DNA of 64,000 nt from Micromonosporaceae bacterium KJ-029. Its GTDB lineage: Bacteria > Actinomycetota > Actinomycetes > Mycobacteriales > Micromonosporaceae. Below are positions 26,370 to 35,843 of the stretch, in pieces. Position 1 is the first letter of the stretch. The number at the start of each line of letters is the position of its first letter. The stretch is from positions 1 through 64,000 of the forward strand of contig BIFP01000022.1 of NCBI GenBank assembly GCA_005402585.1, read 5' to 3'. The position numbers were made by a program, and so were the translations under genes. The notes under the pieces were generated by a model. That model was not told the origin of the DNA, did no database searches, and was given only the letters and a program-made list of their open reading frames with translations.

Positions 26370-27728
26370 TCACATGCTGGCGATCAGCCGCTCCACCCGC
26401 TCGTCGTACGCCCGGAACGGGTCCTTGCACAGCACGGTGCGCTGCGCCTGGTCGTTGAGCTTGAGGTGCACCCAGTCGACGGTGAAGTCCCGCCGCTTCT
26501 CCTGCGCGTGCCGGATGAACTCGCCCCGCAGCCGGGCCCGGGTGGTCTGCGGCGGCGTCTCCTTCGCCTCGAAGATCTCCGGGTCGGTGGCCACCCGGTC
26601 CACGTCGCCACGCCGCTCCAGCAGGGCGTAGAGCCCACGTCCCCGGCGCAGGTCGTGGTAGGCGAGGTCCATCTGCGCCACCCGGGGATGCGACAGCGGC
26701 AGGTCGTGCTTGCGCTGGTAGCGCTCGATCAGCCGAAGCTTGGTCACCCAGTCGATCTCGCGGGAGACCGGCTCCAGGTCGCCGGTCTCCACCGCGCTCA
26801 GCACCCGACCCCACAGCTCGACCACCCGCTTGGCGGTCTGGTCGCCGCCGCGCCGCTCCACGAACTCGGTCGCCTTGGCCAGGTACTCCTGCTGGATCTC
26901 CAGGGCGCTGATCTCCTTGCCCGAGGCCAGGCGCACCTTGCGCCGGCCGGTGATGTCGTGCGACACCTCCCGGATGGCCCGGATCGGGTTCTCCAGAGTG
27001 AGGTCACGCATCACCACCCCGGCCTCGATCATCCGCAGCACGATGTCGGCGGTGCCGACCTTCAGCAGCGTGGTGACCTCGTTCATGTTCGAGTCGCCGA
27101 CGATGACGTGCAGCCGGCGGTACCGCTCGGCGTCCGCGTGCGGCTCGTCCCGGGTGTTGATGATCGGACGGCTGCGGGTGGTGGCCGAGGAGACCCCCTC
27201 CCAGATGTGCTCGGCGCGCTGGGACAGGCAGTAGACCGCGCCGCGCGGGGTCTGCAGCACCTTGCCCGCGCCACAGATCAACTGCCGGGTGACCAGGAAC
27301 GGGATCAGCACGTCGGCCAGCCGGCCGAACTCCCCGTGCCGGGAGACCAGGTAGTTCTCGTGGCAGCCGTAGGAGTTGCCGGCCGAGTCGGTGTTGTTCT
27401 TGAACAGGTAGATCTCGCCGGCGATGCCCTCGTCGTGCAGCCGCTTCTCCGCGTCGACGAGCAGGCCCTCCAGGATGCGCTCGCCGGCCCGGTCGTGGGC
27501 GACCAGGTCGACCACCGAGTCGCACTCCGGGGTGGCGTACTCCGGGTGCGATCCGACGTCCAGGTAGAGCCGCGCGCCGTTACGCAGGAAGACGTTGCTC
27601 GACCGGCCCCAGGACACCACCCGGCGGAAGAGGTACCGGGCAACCTCGTCAGGGGACAGCCTCCGCTGCCCACGGTAGGTACAGGTGACGCCGTACTCGG
27701 TCTCCAGACCGAAGATTCGCCGCTCCAT
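26370..27728 (-). CDS. pafA: Pup-protein ligase PafA
   Basis: 452 aa. The fold is related to glutamine synthetase: [11 protein letters not shown] at the N-terminus (ATP/Mg glutamates), [14 protein letters not shown] with the catalytic Asp, [17 protein letters not shown] and [20 protein letters not shown]. It joins the C-terminal Glu of deamidated Pup to substrate lysines. In most actinobacteria it lies next to prcA; here a glycan locus of about 8 kb separates them. Confidence 0.97.
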   Translation of the reverse strand: MERRIFGLETEYGVTCTYRGQRRLSPDEVARYLFRRVVSWGRSSNVFLRNGARLYLDVGSHPEYATPECDSVVDLVAHDRAGERILEGLLVDAEKRLHDEGIAGEIYLFKNNTDSAGNSYGCHENYLVSRHGEFGRLADVLIPFLVTRQLICGAGKVLQTPRGAVYCLSQRAEHIWEGVSSATTRSRPIINTRDEPHADAERYRRLHVIVGDSNMNEVTTLLKVGTADIVLRMIEAGVVMRDLTLENPIRAIREVSHDITGRRKVRLASGKEISALEIQQEYLAKATEFVERRGGDQTAKRVVELWGRVLSAVETGDLEPVSREIDWVTKLRLIERYQRKHDLPLSHPRVAQMDLAYHDLRRGRGLYALLERRGDVDRVATDPEIFEAKETPPQTTRARLRGEFIRHAQEKRRDFTVDWVHLKLNDQAQRTVLCKDPFRAYDERVERLIASM

Positions 27729-27831
27729 GATGAGACATTAGCCGTACGAGGGCCCTGTTCGTCACTGTCGCGGCACGTACCGACGTCACACGTCGCACCT
27801 GCCGGCTTCACCCACCCGCGGGTTGCGCGGC

Positions 27832-28446
27832 TCAGAGACTGTCGGGATGCGGCGTGCCCAGGCCCGCCGTGTACTCCCGGCACGCGGTGTACACGGGCAG
27901 CAGGCCCGCCGCCCGCACCTGCGCCAGCGTCGGCGCGGCGGCGTCCCGGGCGGACAGCTTCGGCACCCGGGCCGGCCACTCGATGCCCAGTTCCTCGTCC
28001 AGCGGATGCACCGCGTGCTCCCCCGACGGGTTGTACGTGGTCGAGCAGAGGTAGGTCAGGGTGGCGTCGTCGGTCAGCGCGCAGAAGCCGTGGCCCAGCC
28101 CCTCGGCCAGGTAGACCGCGCGCCGGTCCACGTCGTCCAGGCGTACGCCCTCCCACTGGCCGAAGGTGGGCGAGCCCACCCGCAGGTCGACCACCACGTC
28201 GAGCACCGCGCCCCGCACACAGGTGACGTACTTCGCCTGCCCCGGTGGTACGTCGGCGAAGTGGACGCCCCGGACCACGTCGCGGGCCGAGATGGACAGG
28301 TTGCCCTGGGCCAGCCGCAGCGGGTGCCCGACCGCCTCGGCGAGCCGGTCGAAGCGGTACCACTCCAGGAACAGCCCGCGGGGGTCACCGTGCTGCTGCG
28401 GGGTGATCTCCCAGGCACCCTCGATGCCCAGCGGCCGAATCTTCAC
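27832..28446 (-). CDS. rfbC: dTDP-4-dehydrorhamnose 3,5-epimerase
   Basis: 204 aa cupin. Motifs: DPRGLFLEWYR, VVRGVHFAD (the catalytic His is in RGxH), QAKYVTCVRGAVLDVVVDLR and the Tyr-bearing YLCSTTYNP. It converts dTDP-4-keto-6-deoxyglucose to the L-lyxo form in dTDP-L-rhamnose synthesis. The GTG start at 28446 follows AAGGTG, which partly comes from the repeat in front. It is transcribed with rfbA. Confidence 0.93.
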   Translation of the reverse strand: MKIRPLGIEGAWEITPQQHGDPRGLFLEWYRFDRLAEAVGHPLRLAQGNLSISARDVVRGVHFADVPPGQAKYVTCVRGAVLDVVVDLRVGSPTFGQWEGVRLDDVDRRAVYLAEGLGHGFCALTDDATLTYLCSTTYNPSGEHAVHPLDEELGIEWPARVPKLSARDAAAPTLAQVRAAGLLPVYTACREYTAGLGTPHPDSL

Positions 28447-28455
28447 TGGGTCACC

Positions 28456-28505
28456 TTCGTTCGCGACTGCGGGGCTCGCAAAACCGGCTCACTCCTCGCG
28501 CTCAC
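28456..28505 (-). repeat. intercistronic repeat, copy B
   Basis: 50 nt, nearly identical to copy C 59 nt away and to copy A at 23673. Copies B and C form a tandem duplication (28449-28507 and 28508-28566) that fills almost the whole 114-nt gap between rfbA and rfbC. Confidence 0.9.
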
Positions 28506-28514
28506 GGGGCCACC

Positions 28515-28564
28515 TTCGTTCGCGACTGCGGGGCTCGCAAAACCGGCTCACTCCTCGCGCTCAC
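28515..28564 (-). repeat. intercistronic repeat, copy C
   Basis: 50 nt. Its minus-strand start GTGAGCGCGAGG supplies the TGA stop of rfbA (28563-28561), exactly as copy A does for pafB. Confidence 0.9.
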
Positions 28565-29472
28565 GGGGTCACCGCCTGGCCGGAGGACTGTCCGGCCAGC
28601 TCGCCGCGTTCGTCGGCGAGCAGGTCGAGCAGGTAGTCGCCGTAGCCGCTCTTGGTCAACGGCTGGGCCAGCGCCCGCAGCTGGTCGTCGCCGATCAGCC
28701 CGGCCCGCCAGGCCACCTCCTCGACACAGCCGATCTTCATGCCCTGCCGTTCCTCGATCACCCGGACGAACTCGGCGGCCTGCATCAGAGAGGTGAAGGT
28801 GCCGGTGTCCAGCCACGCGGTGCCCCGATCCAGGACGGTCACCGACAGTTCGCCCCACTCCCGGTACACCTCGTTGACCGCGGTGATCTCCAGCTCACCC
28901 CGGGCGCTGGGGGTGAGCTTCCGGGCGATCTCCACCACCCGGTTGTCGTAGAAGTAGAGCCCCGGCACCGCGTACCGGGACTTCGGCCGCTGTGGCTTCT
29001 CCTCGATCGACAGCACCCGGCCGTCGGCGTCGAAGTGCACCACGCCGTACGCCTCGGGGTTGGCCACCGGGTAGGCGAAGATCAGCCCACCCACCGGGTC
29101 ACCCGCCGAGGACAGCTGGCGGCCCAGACCCACCCCATGGAAGATGTTGTCGCCCAGGATCAGCGCCACCGCCTCGTCGCCGATGAAGTCCGCACCGAGC
29201 ACGAACGCCTGGGCGATGCCCTCCGGGCGGGCCTGGGTGGCGTACTCCAGCCGCAGCCCGAACTGGCTGCCGTCGCCGAGCAGACGCTGGAACTGGCTCT
29301 GTTCCTCCGGGGTGGTGATCACCAGGATCTCGCGTACCCCGGCCATCACCAGGGTGGAGAGCGGATAGTAGATCATCGGCTTGTCGAAGACCGGCATCAG
29401 CTGCTTCGACACCGCCCGGGTGATCGGCCACAGCCGGCTTCCGGTGCCGCCGGCGAGCAGGATTCCACGCAC
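28561..29472 (-). CDS. rfbA: glucose-1-phosphate thymidylyltransferase
   Basis: 303 aa. The nucleotidyltransferase signature is [20 protein letters not shown], with [14 protein letters not shown] and LGDNIFHG after it. It makes dTDP-glucose from dTTP and glucose 1-phosphate, the first step to dTDP-L-rhamnose. It is divergent from rfbB. The C-terminal codons merge into the repeat copy C, which gives the stop. Confidence 0.95.
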   Translation of the reverse strand: MRGILLAGGTGSRLWPITRAVSKQLMPVFDKPMIYYPLSTLVMAGVREILVITTPEEQSQFQRLLGDGSQFGLRLEYATQARPEGIAQAFVLGADFIGDEAVALILGDNIFHGVGLGRQLSSAGDPVGGLIFAYPVANPEAYGVVHFDADGRVLSIEEKPQRPKSRYAVPGLYFYDNRVVEIARKLTPSARGELEITAVNEVYREWGELSVTVLDRGTAWLDTGTFTSLMQAAEFVRVIEERQGMKIGCVEEVAWRAGLIGDDQLRALAQPLTKSGYGDYLLDLLADERGELAGQSSGQAVTP

Positions 29473-29542
29473 CCGGGGAGCCTACCGGGAGGCGCCGGCA
29501 CCAGCCACGCGCCGCGTGCACTGCGCTTGTGGTCGTTTCGCG

Positions 29543-29548
29543 TAGACT
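29543..29548 (+). promoter_or_regulatory. -10 box TAGACT, probable leaderless start
   Basis: TAGACT lies 9 nt before the GTG of rfbB with no ribosome site between. The six-gene glycan operon would start from here. A clear -35 is not seen. Confidence 0.4.
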
Positions 29549-29557
29549 TCCTGACCC

Positions 29558-30559
29558 GTGAGGATCCTGGTTACCGGCGGCGCCGGTTTCATCGGTTCGG
29601 AGTACGTCCGGATGCTGCTGGGCGTGCCCGGCGGCAGCGCAGAGGGGGTACCCGGGCTGGACCCCACCGGGGTGACCGTGCTCGACGCCCTCACCTACTC
29701 CGGCAACCTGGCCAACCTGGCCCCGGTGCGCGACGACCCCCGACTGCGCTTCGTCCAGGGTGACATCCGCCACTCCGAGGTGGTCGACGAGGTGGTGCCG
29801 GGGCATGACGTGATCGTGCACTTCGCCGCCGAGTCACACGTCGACCGCTCGATCGCCGGAGCGGCGCCGTTCGTCAGCACCAACGTGCTGGGCACCCAGG
29901 CACTGCTCGACGCCGCGCTACGCCACCGCGTCGCACGGTTCGTCCACGTCTCCACCGACGAGGTCTACGGCTCCATCGACACCGGCTCCTGGACCGAGGA
30001 CTGGCCCCTCGCCCCCAACTCCCCCTACTCGGCCTCCAAAGCCGGCTCCGACCTGCTCGCCCTGGCTTACCACCGCACCCACGGCCTCGACGTGGTGGTC
30101 ACCCGCTGCTCCAACAACTACGGGCCCTACCAGTTCCCCGAGAAGGTCATCCCCCTGTTCGTCACCAACCTCCTCGACGGACGCACCGTGCCGCTCTACG
30201 GCGACGGTGGCAACATCCGCGACTGGCTCCACGTGCACGACCACTGCCGCGGGATCGCCCTGGTCCAGCAGAAGGGACGCGCCGGCGAGATCTACCACAT
30301 CGGCGGCGGCACCGAACTCACCAACAAGGAACTCACCCACCGGCTTCTCCAAGCCTGCGACGCCGGCTGGGACCAGGTCGTCACCGTCCCCGACCGCAAG
30401 GGCCACGACCGCCGCTACTCGCTCGACATCACCAAAATCAACAAGGAGCTGGGGTACGCACCGAGCATCACCCTGGACGCCGGCCTGGCCGACACCGTGC
30501 GCTGGTACCGCGACAACCGCTCCTGGTGGGAGCCGCTGACCTCGGTGTCGGCCAGATGA
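29558..30559 (+). CDS. rfbB: dTDP-glucose 4,6-dehydratase
   Basis: 333 aa extended SDR. NAD motif VTGGAGFIGS, STDEVYGS, the active site YSASKAG with catalytic Tyr/Lys, and NNYGPYQFPEK. It forms dTDP-4-keto-6-deoxyglucose. An insertion of about 10 residues after the first helix (GVPGGSAEGVPGLD) is longer than usual. The stop overlaps rmlD by 4 nt. Confidence 0.95.
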   Translation: MRILVTGGAGFIGSEYVRMLLGVPGGSAEGVPGLDPTGVTVLDALTYSGNLANLAPVRDDPRLRFVQGDIRHSEVVDEVVPGHDVIVHFAAESHVDRSIAGAAPFVSTNVLGTQALLDAALRHRVARFVHVSTDEVYGSIDTGSWTEDWPLAPNSPYSASKAGSDLLALAYHRTHGLDVVVTRCSNNYGPYQFPEKVIPLFVTNLLDGRTVPLYGDGGNIRDWLHVHDHCRGIALVQQKGRAGEIYHIGGGTELTNKELTHRLLQACDAGWDQVVTVPDRKGHDRRYSLDITKINKELGYAPSITLDAGLADTVRWYRDNRSWWEPLTSVSAR

Positions 30560-31440
30560 GGGTGCTGGTGACCGGGGCCGGCGGGATGCTCGGACGGGAC
30601 CTGGTCGACGTGCTCGCCGGGTATCCGGAGCACACGGTGACCGCCGCCACCCGGGCCGAGGTCGACATCACCGACGCCGACGCGGTACACGCCGCCGTGG
30701 CCGGCCACGACGTGGTGGTCAACGCCGCCGCGTGGACCGACGTCGACGCAGCCGAGCAGCACGAGGCGGCCGCCACCGCGGTCAACGGCGACGCCGTGAC
30801 CGACCTCGCCCGGTCCTGCGCCGCCCACGGCGCCCGGCTGATCCAGCTCTCCACCGACTACGTCCTGGCCGGCGACGCCACCGCCCCCTACCGCGAGGAC
30901 ACGCCGACCGCGCCGCTCAACGCGTACGGCCGCGGAAAGCTCGTCGGGGAGCAAGCCGTGATCCGGCTGCTGCCCGACGCCGGGTACGTGGTGCGTACCG
31001 CCTGGCTCTACGGCACCCACGGCCGCAACTTCGTCACCACCGTGCTCGGCCTGGCCGAGCGGCGCGAGTTCCTCGACGTCGTCGACGACCAGCGCGGCCA
31101 GCCCACCTGGTCCTACACGCTGGCCCACCGGCTGGTCGCGCTCGCCGAGGCGGCCCTGGCCGGGCGAGCCGCGCCCGGCGTGTACCACGGCACCTGCTCC
31201 GGCGAGACCACCTGGTACGAGCTGACCCGGGCCGTGTTCGCCTTACGCGGGCTCGACCCGGACCGGGTCCGACCCACCACCAGCGCCCGATTTCCGCGTC
31301 CCGCCCCCCGACCGGCGTACAGTGTGCTAGGGCATGGCCGGTGGGCCGCCGCCGGGCTGCCACCCCTGCCGGACTGGCACGCGACGCTGGTCGACGCGTT
31401 CGCGTCCCCCGCTCCGCCCTCCCCGGGGAAGGTCGCATGA
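30556..31440 (+). CDS. rmlD: dTDP-4-dehydrorhamnose reductase
   Basis: 294 aa SDR. VTGAGGMLGRDLV nucleotide motif, STDYVLAG, and the Tyr/Lys pair in PLNAYGRGKLVGE. It uses NAD(P)H to finish dTDP-L-rhamnose. ATG 30556 overlaps the rfbB stop (ATGA), and its own end overlaps the DUF2304 gene by 4 nt. With rfbA, rfbB and rfbC the pathway is complete in this locus. Confidence 0.93.
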   Translation: MRVLVTGAGGMLGRDLVDVLAGYPEHTVTAATRAEVDITDADAVHAAVAGHDVVVNAAAWTDVDAAEQHEAAATAVNGDAVTDLARSCAAHGARLIQLSTDYVLAGDATAPYREDTPTAPLNAYGRGKLVGEQAVIRLLPDAGYVVRTAWLYGTHGRNFVTTVLGLAERREFLDVVDDQRGQPTWSYTLAHRLVALAEAALAGRAAPGVYHGTCSGETTWYELTRAVFALRGLDPDRVRPTTSARFPRPAPRPAYSVLGHGRWAAAGLPPLPDWHATLVDAFASPAPPSPGKVA

Positions 31441-31817
31441 AGCTCACCCTCGTCACCGGCCTGACCGGTCTGGTCCTGCTGGCCACGATCGTCGAACTGC
31501 TGCGCCGGCGGCAACTGCGGGAGAAGTACGGCATGCTCTGGCTCGGGCTGCTGTTCGTGGTGATCCCGCTGTCGCTGTTCCCCACGCTGCTCGACGGCGT
31601 CGCCGACCTGCTCGGCGTGGCCTCCGGGGTCAGCCTCGTACTCTTCCTCGGCATCGTCTTCCTCCTGCTGGTCTGCATCCACCTCAGCTGGGAGGTCAGC
31701 GCGCTGGAGGAGGAGACCCGCACGCTGGCCGAGGAGGTCGCCCTACTACGCGCCGAGGTCGAGGCGGATCGCGCGGAGCGGGCGGCCCGGCAGGAACTGG
31801 TGTCCCGCGATGGTTAA
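31437..31817 (+). CDS. DUF2304 membrane protein
   Basis: 126 aa. Three helices (VTGLTGLVLLATIVELL, WLGLLFVVIPLSLFPTLL, GVSLVLFLGIVFLLLVCIHL) are followed by a C-terminal coiled coil (LEEETRTLAEEVALLRAEVE). DUF2304 proteins commonly accompany a polyprenyl-phosphate glycosyltransferase, as here, and probably assist it in the membrane. Confidence 0.85.
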   Translation: MKLTLVTGLTGLVLLATIVELLRRRQLREKYGMLWLGLLFVVIPLSLFPTLLDGVADLLGVASGVSLVLFLGIVFLLLVCIHLSWEVSALEEETRTLAEEVALLRAEVEADRAERAARQELVSRDG

Positions 31818-32511
31818 CGGCAAACGACTCCTGATCATCATCCCGGCGCTCAACGAGGCCGGCTCCATCGCCGACGTGGTCGGCGAGATCCGCGGCGAAC
31901 TGCCCGGCGTGGACGTACTGGTCGTCGACGACGGCTCCACCGACCACACCGCAGCCGTCGCCGCCGCCGCCGGCGCCCGGGTCGCCCGGCTGCCGTACAA
32001 CCTCGGCGTCGGCGGGGCGATGCGGCTGGGCTACCGCTACGCCCGGGACCACGACTACGACGTCGCGGTGCAGATCGACGCCGACGGGCAGCACGACCCC
32101 CGGTACGTGCCGAAGCTGGTCGACCTGCTCGACGACTACGACCTGGTCATCGGGGCGCGCTTCGCTGGCGAGGGCGACTACGCGGTACGCGGTCCCCGGC
32201 GCTGGGCGATGGGGATGCTGTCGCTGGTGCTGTCCGGCCTCGCCGGCACCACGCTGACCGACACCACCTCCGGCTTCCGCGCCGCCAACCGCCGAATGAT
32301 CGAGATGTTCGCCCGCTGGTACCCCGCCGAGTACCTCGGCGACACGGTCGAGACCCTGGTACACGCCGCCCGCCGCGGCTACCGGATCCAGCAGGTCCCG
32401 GTGGCGATGCGGCGCCGGATGGCGGGCACCCCCAGCCACTCCCCGGCCAAGGCGATGATCTACCTGGGCCGGGCGCTGGCCGTACTCACCCTGGCGCTCA
32501 TCCGCCGGTGA
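31810..32511 (+). CDS. family 2 glycosyltransferase, polyprenyl-phosphate mannose/glucose synthase-like
   Basis: 233 aa. LIIIPALNEAGSI, VVDDGSTDHT, IDADGQHDP (the DxD-type metal site) and TDTTSGFRAANRRMIE match DPM1/DpgS-like enzymes. It moves a sugar from a nucleotide donor to a lipid phosphate at the cytoplasmic face. The overlap of 8 nt with the DUF2304 gene shows coupled translation. Confidence 0.88.
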   Translation: MVNGKRLLIIIPALNEAGSIADVVGEIRGELPGVDVLVVDDGSTDHTAAVAAAAGARVARLPYNLGVGGAMRLGYRYARDHDYDVAVQIDADGQHDPRYVPKLVDLLDDYDLVIGARFAGEGDYAVRGPRRWAMGMLSLVLSGLAGTTLTDTTSGFRAANRRMIEMFARWYPAEYLGDTVETLVHAARRGYRIQQVPVAMRRRMAGTPSHSPAKAMIYLGRALAVLTLALIRR

Positions 32512-33812
32512 TACGCCGCCTGCTCCGCCTCGTCCCACCCGGCACCCTCCCCGTCGGCACGGGGCTGGCGCTGGTCGGCCTGGCCGCGTACGTCCACCTC
32601 GCCGTCGCCGGGCACAGCCTCACCGCCGCCGACTACTCGTCGCTGTCGGTGCTGTGGTCCGTCGTGTTCACCCTCGGCATCGGCGTGTTCCTCCCGGTCG
32701 AGCAGGAGGTGGCCCGGCTGGTCGCCGCCCGCCGCACCCGCGGGCTGCCACCCGGCCCGGTGCTGGCCCGGGGCGCCGCCGTCGCCACCGCCGTGCTCGG
32801 CCTGCTGCTGCTGGTCACCGCCGGCACCGCCAGCACCCTCGCCGACCGCCTCTTCGACGGCGACCGCGCCATGGTGGGCGTACTCGCCGGCGCGCTGGCC
32901 GCGCTGGCGGTGGCGCACACCACCCGTGGCGTGCTCTCCGGGCTGCGGTTGTTCGGCTGGTACGGCACCCAACTCGGCATCGACGGCGGGCTGCGTATCG
33001 GGCTGGTCGCCGTGCTCGCCGTCGCCGGCGTCGACTCCCCCGTCGCGTACGCGCTGGTCCTCGTCGTCGCGCCGCTGGCGGGCGTCGCGCTGACCGCGGC
33101 GCCGGTGCTGCGGGCGGCCGGCGGCGGTACGGCCGTGCCCTGGCCGCCGCTGCTGCGGGGGCTGGCGCTGCTCACCGTCTCCAGCCTGCTCTCGCAGGTC
33201 GTGGTCAACGTCGGTGTGATCAACGTACGGCTGCTCGCCCCGTCCGACATCGCCACCGCCGGTGCGCTGCTGTCCGCGCTGGTGCTGGTCCGCGTCCCGC
33301 TGTTCGTCTTCGGCTCGATGCAGGCGGCCCTGCTTCCCGGCCTGTCCACCGCCGCCGCCACCGGCGACGAGGCGGCCTTCGGCACCCTGCTGCGCCGGGC
33401 CCTGGCGGTCGTCACCGCACTGGGCATCGGTGGCGGCGTGCTCACCGTGCTGCTCGGTCCATGGCTCGTCCGGGTCCTCTTCGACGCCCCCGACGTCCTC
33501 GGCCACGGCGACTTCCTCTGGCTCGCCGTGGCCACCCTCGCCTATCTCTGGGCGATGGTCCTCGGCCAGGCCCTGCTGGCCCGCGACCGGCACCACGCGC
33601 AGGCCATCGCCTGGATCGCCGGCGTCGCCGCGCTGGCCGCCGCGACCCTGGCGCCGCTGTCCGTCGCGCTGCGGGTCGAACTCGGCTACACCGTCGGTTC
33701 CCTGGTGGTCGCCGCCGTCATGGTCGCCCTGCTGCGCCGCCGCCGCGAGCCCGCGCCCACCCCGCCCGTCGCGGCCACCGTGCCCGCGACCGCCCCCGGA
33801 GGGATCCGATGA
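32508..33812 (+). CDS. polysaccharide flippase-like membrane protein (MATE/Wzx type)
   Basis: 434 aa with about twelve helices from a GTG at 32508 that overlaps the previous gene (GTGA). The sequence VVFTLGIGVFLPVEQEVARL and the regular helix pairs resemble lipid-linked oligosaccharide exporters. The partner genes supply the glycan, so export of a lipid-linked rhamnose-containing saccharide is the natural reading. The family call rests on architecture and context. Confidence 0.7.
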   Translation: MIRRLLRLVPPGTLPVGTGLALVGLAAYVHLAVAGHSLTAADYSSLSVLWSVVFTLGIGVFLPVEQEVARLVAARRTRGLPPGPVLARGAAVATAVLGLLLLVTAGTASTLADRLFDGDRAMVGVLAGALAALAVAHTTRGVLSGLRLFGWYGTQLGIDGGLRIGLVAVLAVAGVDSPVAYALVLVVAPLAGVALTAAPVLRAAGGGTAVPWPPLLRGLALLTVSSLLSQVVVNVGVINVRLLAPSDIATAGALLSALVLVRVPLFVFGSMQAALLPGLSTAAATGDEAAFGTLLRRALAVVTALGIGGGVLTVLLGPWLVRVLFDAPDVLGHGDFLWLAVATLAYLWAMVLGQALLARDRHHAQAIAWIAGVAALAAATLAPLSVALRVELGYTVGSLVVAAVMVALLRRRREPAPTPPVAATVPATAPGGIR

Positions 33813-34837
33813 CCCCACCCCGCGTGACCGCGGTGATGCTCGCCTACGGCGCCGAGCCCTGGCTGGTCGAGGCCGCCCGCGCCGTGCTGGCCAGTACCGG
33901 CCTGGACATCGAACTGGTCGTGGTCGACAACGGCTGCACCGGCGACGGCATCGACGTGGTCAAGGGCCTGCCCGGCGTACGGGTGATCCGCCCGGAGGAG
34001 AACACCGGCTACTCCGGCGGCTGCAACCTCGGTGCCGCCGAGGCCACCGGCGACTGGCTGGCCTTCGTCAACTCCGACGCGATCGTGGCACCCGACGCCC
34101 TAGCGAAGGTGGTCGCGGTGGCCGCCGAGCCGGCCGTCGGCGCCGCGATGGCCTCCATCCGGCTCGCTGACGACCCCGACCTGATCAACACCTCCGGCAA
34201 TCCGCTGCACTTCACCGGCCTCTCCTGGGCCGGCGGCAACGGGGAGCCGGCCAGCGCCCATGCCCGGCGCACCGAGGTGCCGTCGCTGAGCGGCTGCTGC
34301 TTCGTGATCAGCCGACGGCGCTGGGAGGAACTGGACGGCTTTCCCGCCGAGTACTTCGCCTACCACGAGGACACCGAACTCAGCCTGCGGCTGTGGCAAC
34401 GCGCGCTACGGCTGGAGTACGTGCCGGACGCCGTGGTGCGCCACCACTACGAGTTCTCCCGCAACGAACTCAAGCTCTACCTGGTCGAACGCAACCGGCT
34501 GATCACGCTGCTCACCGCGTACCAGGGCCGGACCCTGGCGCTGCTCGCGCCGATGCTGCTGCTCACCGAGGCCGCCATGCTCGCCACCGCGCTGGCCGGC
34601 GGCTGGGGGCGCCAGAAGGCACGCGGCTGGGCCTGGCTGTGGCGCAACCGGCGCTGGGTGCGGGCCCGCCGCCGGCGGTTGCAGGCCGAACGCACCGTCG
34701 GCGACGGCGCTCTCGCCGGGCTGATGACCGCCCGGGTGGCGCCGTCGAACGTGGACGCACCCCCCGGCATGGGAGTCTTCAACGCGGTCGCCGCCGGCTG
34801 GTGGGCCGTGGTCCGGCCGCTGCTGGCGCGCGGCTGA
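33809..34837 (+). CDS. family 2 glycosyltransferase (rhamnosyltransferase-like)
   Basis: 342 aa. The GT-A domain has VTAVMLAYGAEPWL, ELVVVDNGC, NTGYSGGCNLGAAEA and a late YHEDTELSLRL (acceptor/base region). The C-terminus has a hydrophobic stretch (LLAPMLLLTEAAMLATALAGG) that may touch the membrane. The arrangement resembles WbbL-like rhamnosyltransferases, and dTDP-rhamnose is made by the same operon. Acceptor unknown. It is the last gene of the operon. Confidence 0.85.
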   Translation: MTPPRVTAVMLAYGAEPWLVEAARAVLASTGLDIELVVVDNGCTGDGIDVVKGLPGVRVIRPEENTGYSGGCNLGAAEATGDWLAFVNSDAIVAPDALAKVVAVAAEPAVGAAMASIRLADDPDLINTSGNPLHFTGLSWAGGNGEPASAHARRTEVPSLSGCCFVISRRRWEELDGFPAEYFAYHEDTELSLRLWQRALRLEYVPDAVVRHHYEFSRNELKLYLVERNRLITLLTAYQGRTLALLAPMLLLTEAAMLATALAGGWGRQKARGWAWLWRNRRWVRARRRRLQAERTVGDGALAGLMTARVAPSNVDAPPGMGVFNAVAAGWWAVVRPLLARG

Positions 34838-34849
34838 CCTGCCGCCGCG

Positions 34850-35401
34850 CTACCCGCCCGCCCGGCCGGCGGCGCCGGGGCCGACGCGGCCGTCCGGATC
34901 CGGCGCCCGCGACGCGGAGAAGGTGGTGACGGCCCGCCGCCACACCTCGTCCAGGTCGGCGCCGGGCGGAAAGCGGCCGGCGAGTTCGAGGTCCACCAGG
35001 CCGTGCGCCATGCCCCAGATCGCCCGTGCGGTGGGCAGGTCGCCGCCGGCCAGCCGAAGGACCGCCGCCGCGGCCTCCACCTCGACGCCCGGCGCCAGCC
35101 GGTCCCGCGCGAGGGGCTGCCGGGTGCTGAGCTCGTAGAGCCGGGGATGCGCCAGCGCCCACCGTCGGTACGCCGCCGCCAGGGCGGGCAGATCGGGCGT
35201 CCCGGCCAGCGCCTCGGTGAGTTGCCGGAGCGCGCGTTGTTGCAGCGCCGCCTCGATCTCCGACTTGCCCGAGACGTGTTTGTACAGCGACGGTGCCTGG
35301 ATCCCGAGTTCGTCGGCGAGGCGGCGCATGGTGAGGCTCTCCGGCCCCTCGACCTCCAGCAGCCGCTGCGCCACGTCGATGATCTCCTCGCGCCGGTTCA
35401 C
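34850..35401 (-). CDS. TetR family regulator
   Basis: 183 aa from a GTG at 35401 (NRREEIIDVAQRLLEVEG). The helix-turn-helix is SLTMRRLADELGIQAPSLYK. The C-terminal domain matches TetR_C (tetracyclin-type) repressors. The GTGA overlap with the membrane protein gene (35398-35401) makes them one operon, headed by two matching operators at 35844-35884. Confidence 0.87.
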   Translation of the reverse strand: MNRREEIIDVAQRLLEVEGPESLTMRRLADELGIQAPSLYKHVSGKSEIEAALQQRALRQLTEALAGTPDLPALAAAYRRWALAHPRLYELSTRQPLARDRLAPGVEVEAAAAVLRLAGGDLPTARAIWGMAHGLVDLELAGRFPPGADLDEVWRRAVTTFSASRAPDPDGRVGPGAAGRAGG

Positions 35402-35823
35402 GTCGCCCTCGCGCCCGGCGACCGCCAGCCCCGACAGAGCACGTACGCCACGACCAGCAGGACCGACAGGCCGCCGTCCCAGACCAGGATCTGGCCGGTG
35501 CCCGGTACGTCTCCGGCCGCGGCGTACCCGACGGCGGTGACCGTCAACGCCACCTTGTGGAAGATCACCAGCTCCCACACCCCCCGGTACGCCTGCGGGC
35601 GCCAGGCGAGCAACGCGAACAGTCCGGCGAAGACCACCAGCCCGTACGCCCGCCAGGTCTCGACCACCCGCTCGGCGGCCCCGGAGCCGACCACGGCGCC
35701 GATGGCGCTCGCCGCAGCCGCAGCGGCGCTGGCAGCCGCCACCCACATCAGCACCCGCCCGATCCGCACCGCCCGGGACGGGGCCACCAGTCGCTCGGTG
35801 CCGGTCAAAGTCGCACTACTCAT
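35398..35823 (-). CDS. small four-helix membrane protein controlled by TetR
   Basis: 141 aa with helices RIGRVLMWVAAASAAAAAA, AYGLVVFAGLFALLAW, ELVIFHKVALTVTAVGYAA and GLSVLLVVAYVLC. The size resembles small transport-associated or DoxX-like proteins, but none is certain. It is first in the TetR operon; the operators lie 21 nt upstream of the ATG. Confidence 0.7.
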   Translation of the reverse strand: MSSATLTGTERLVAPSRAVRIGRVLMWVAAASAAAAAASAIGAVVGSGAAERVVETWRAYGLVVFAGLFALLAWRPQAYRGVWELVIFHKVALTVTAVGYAAAGDVPGTGQILVWDGGLSVLLVVAYVLCRGWRSPGARAT

Positions 35824-35843
35824 CCCACACCAACCCTCTCATG

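Noticed and set aside
28449..28566. CRISPR-like tandem repeat
   Set aside because: Only two units with no variable spacers, and the third copy lies elsewhere between operon genes; it is an intercistronic repeat.
35402..35746. Extended TetR reading frame reaching into the membrane protein gene
   Set aside because: The extension is Gly/Arg-rich shadow of the membrane protein; the family start is the GTG at 35401.
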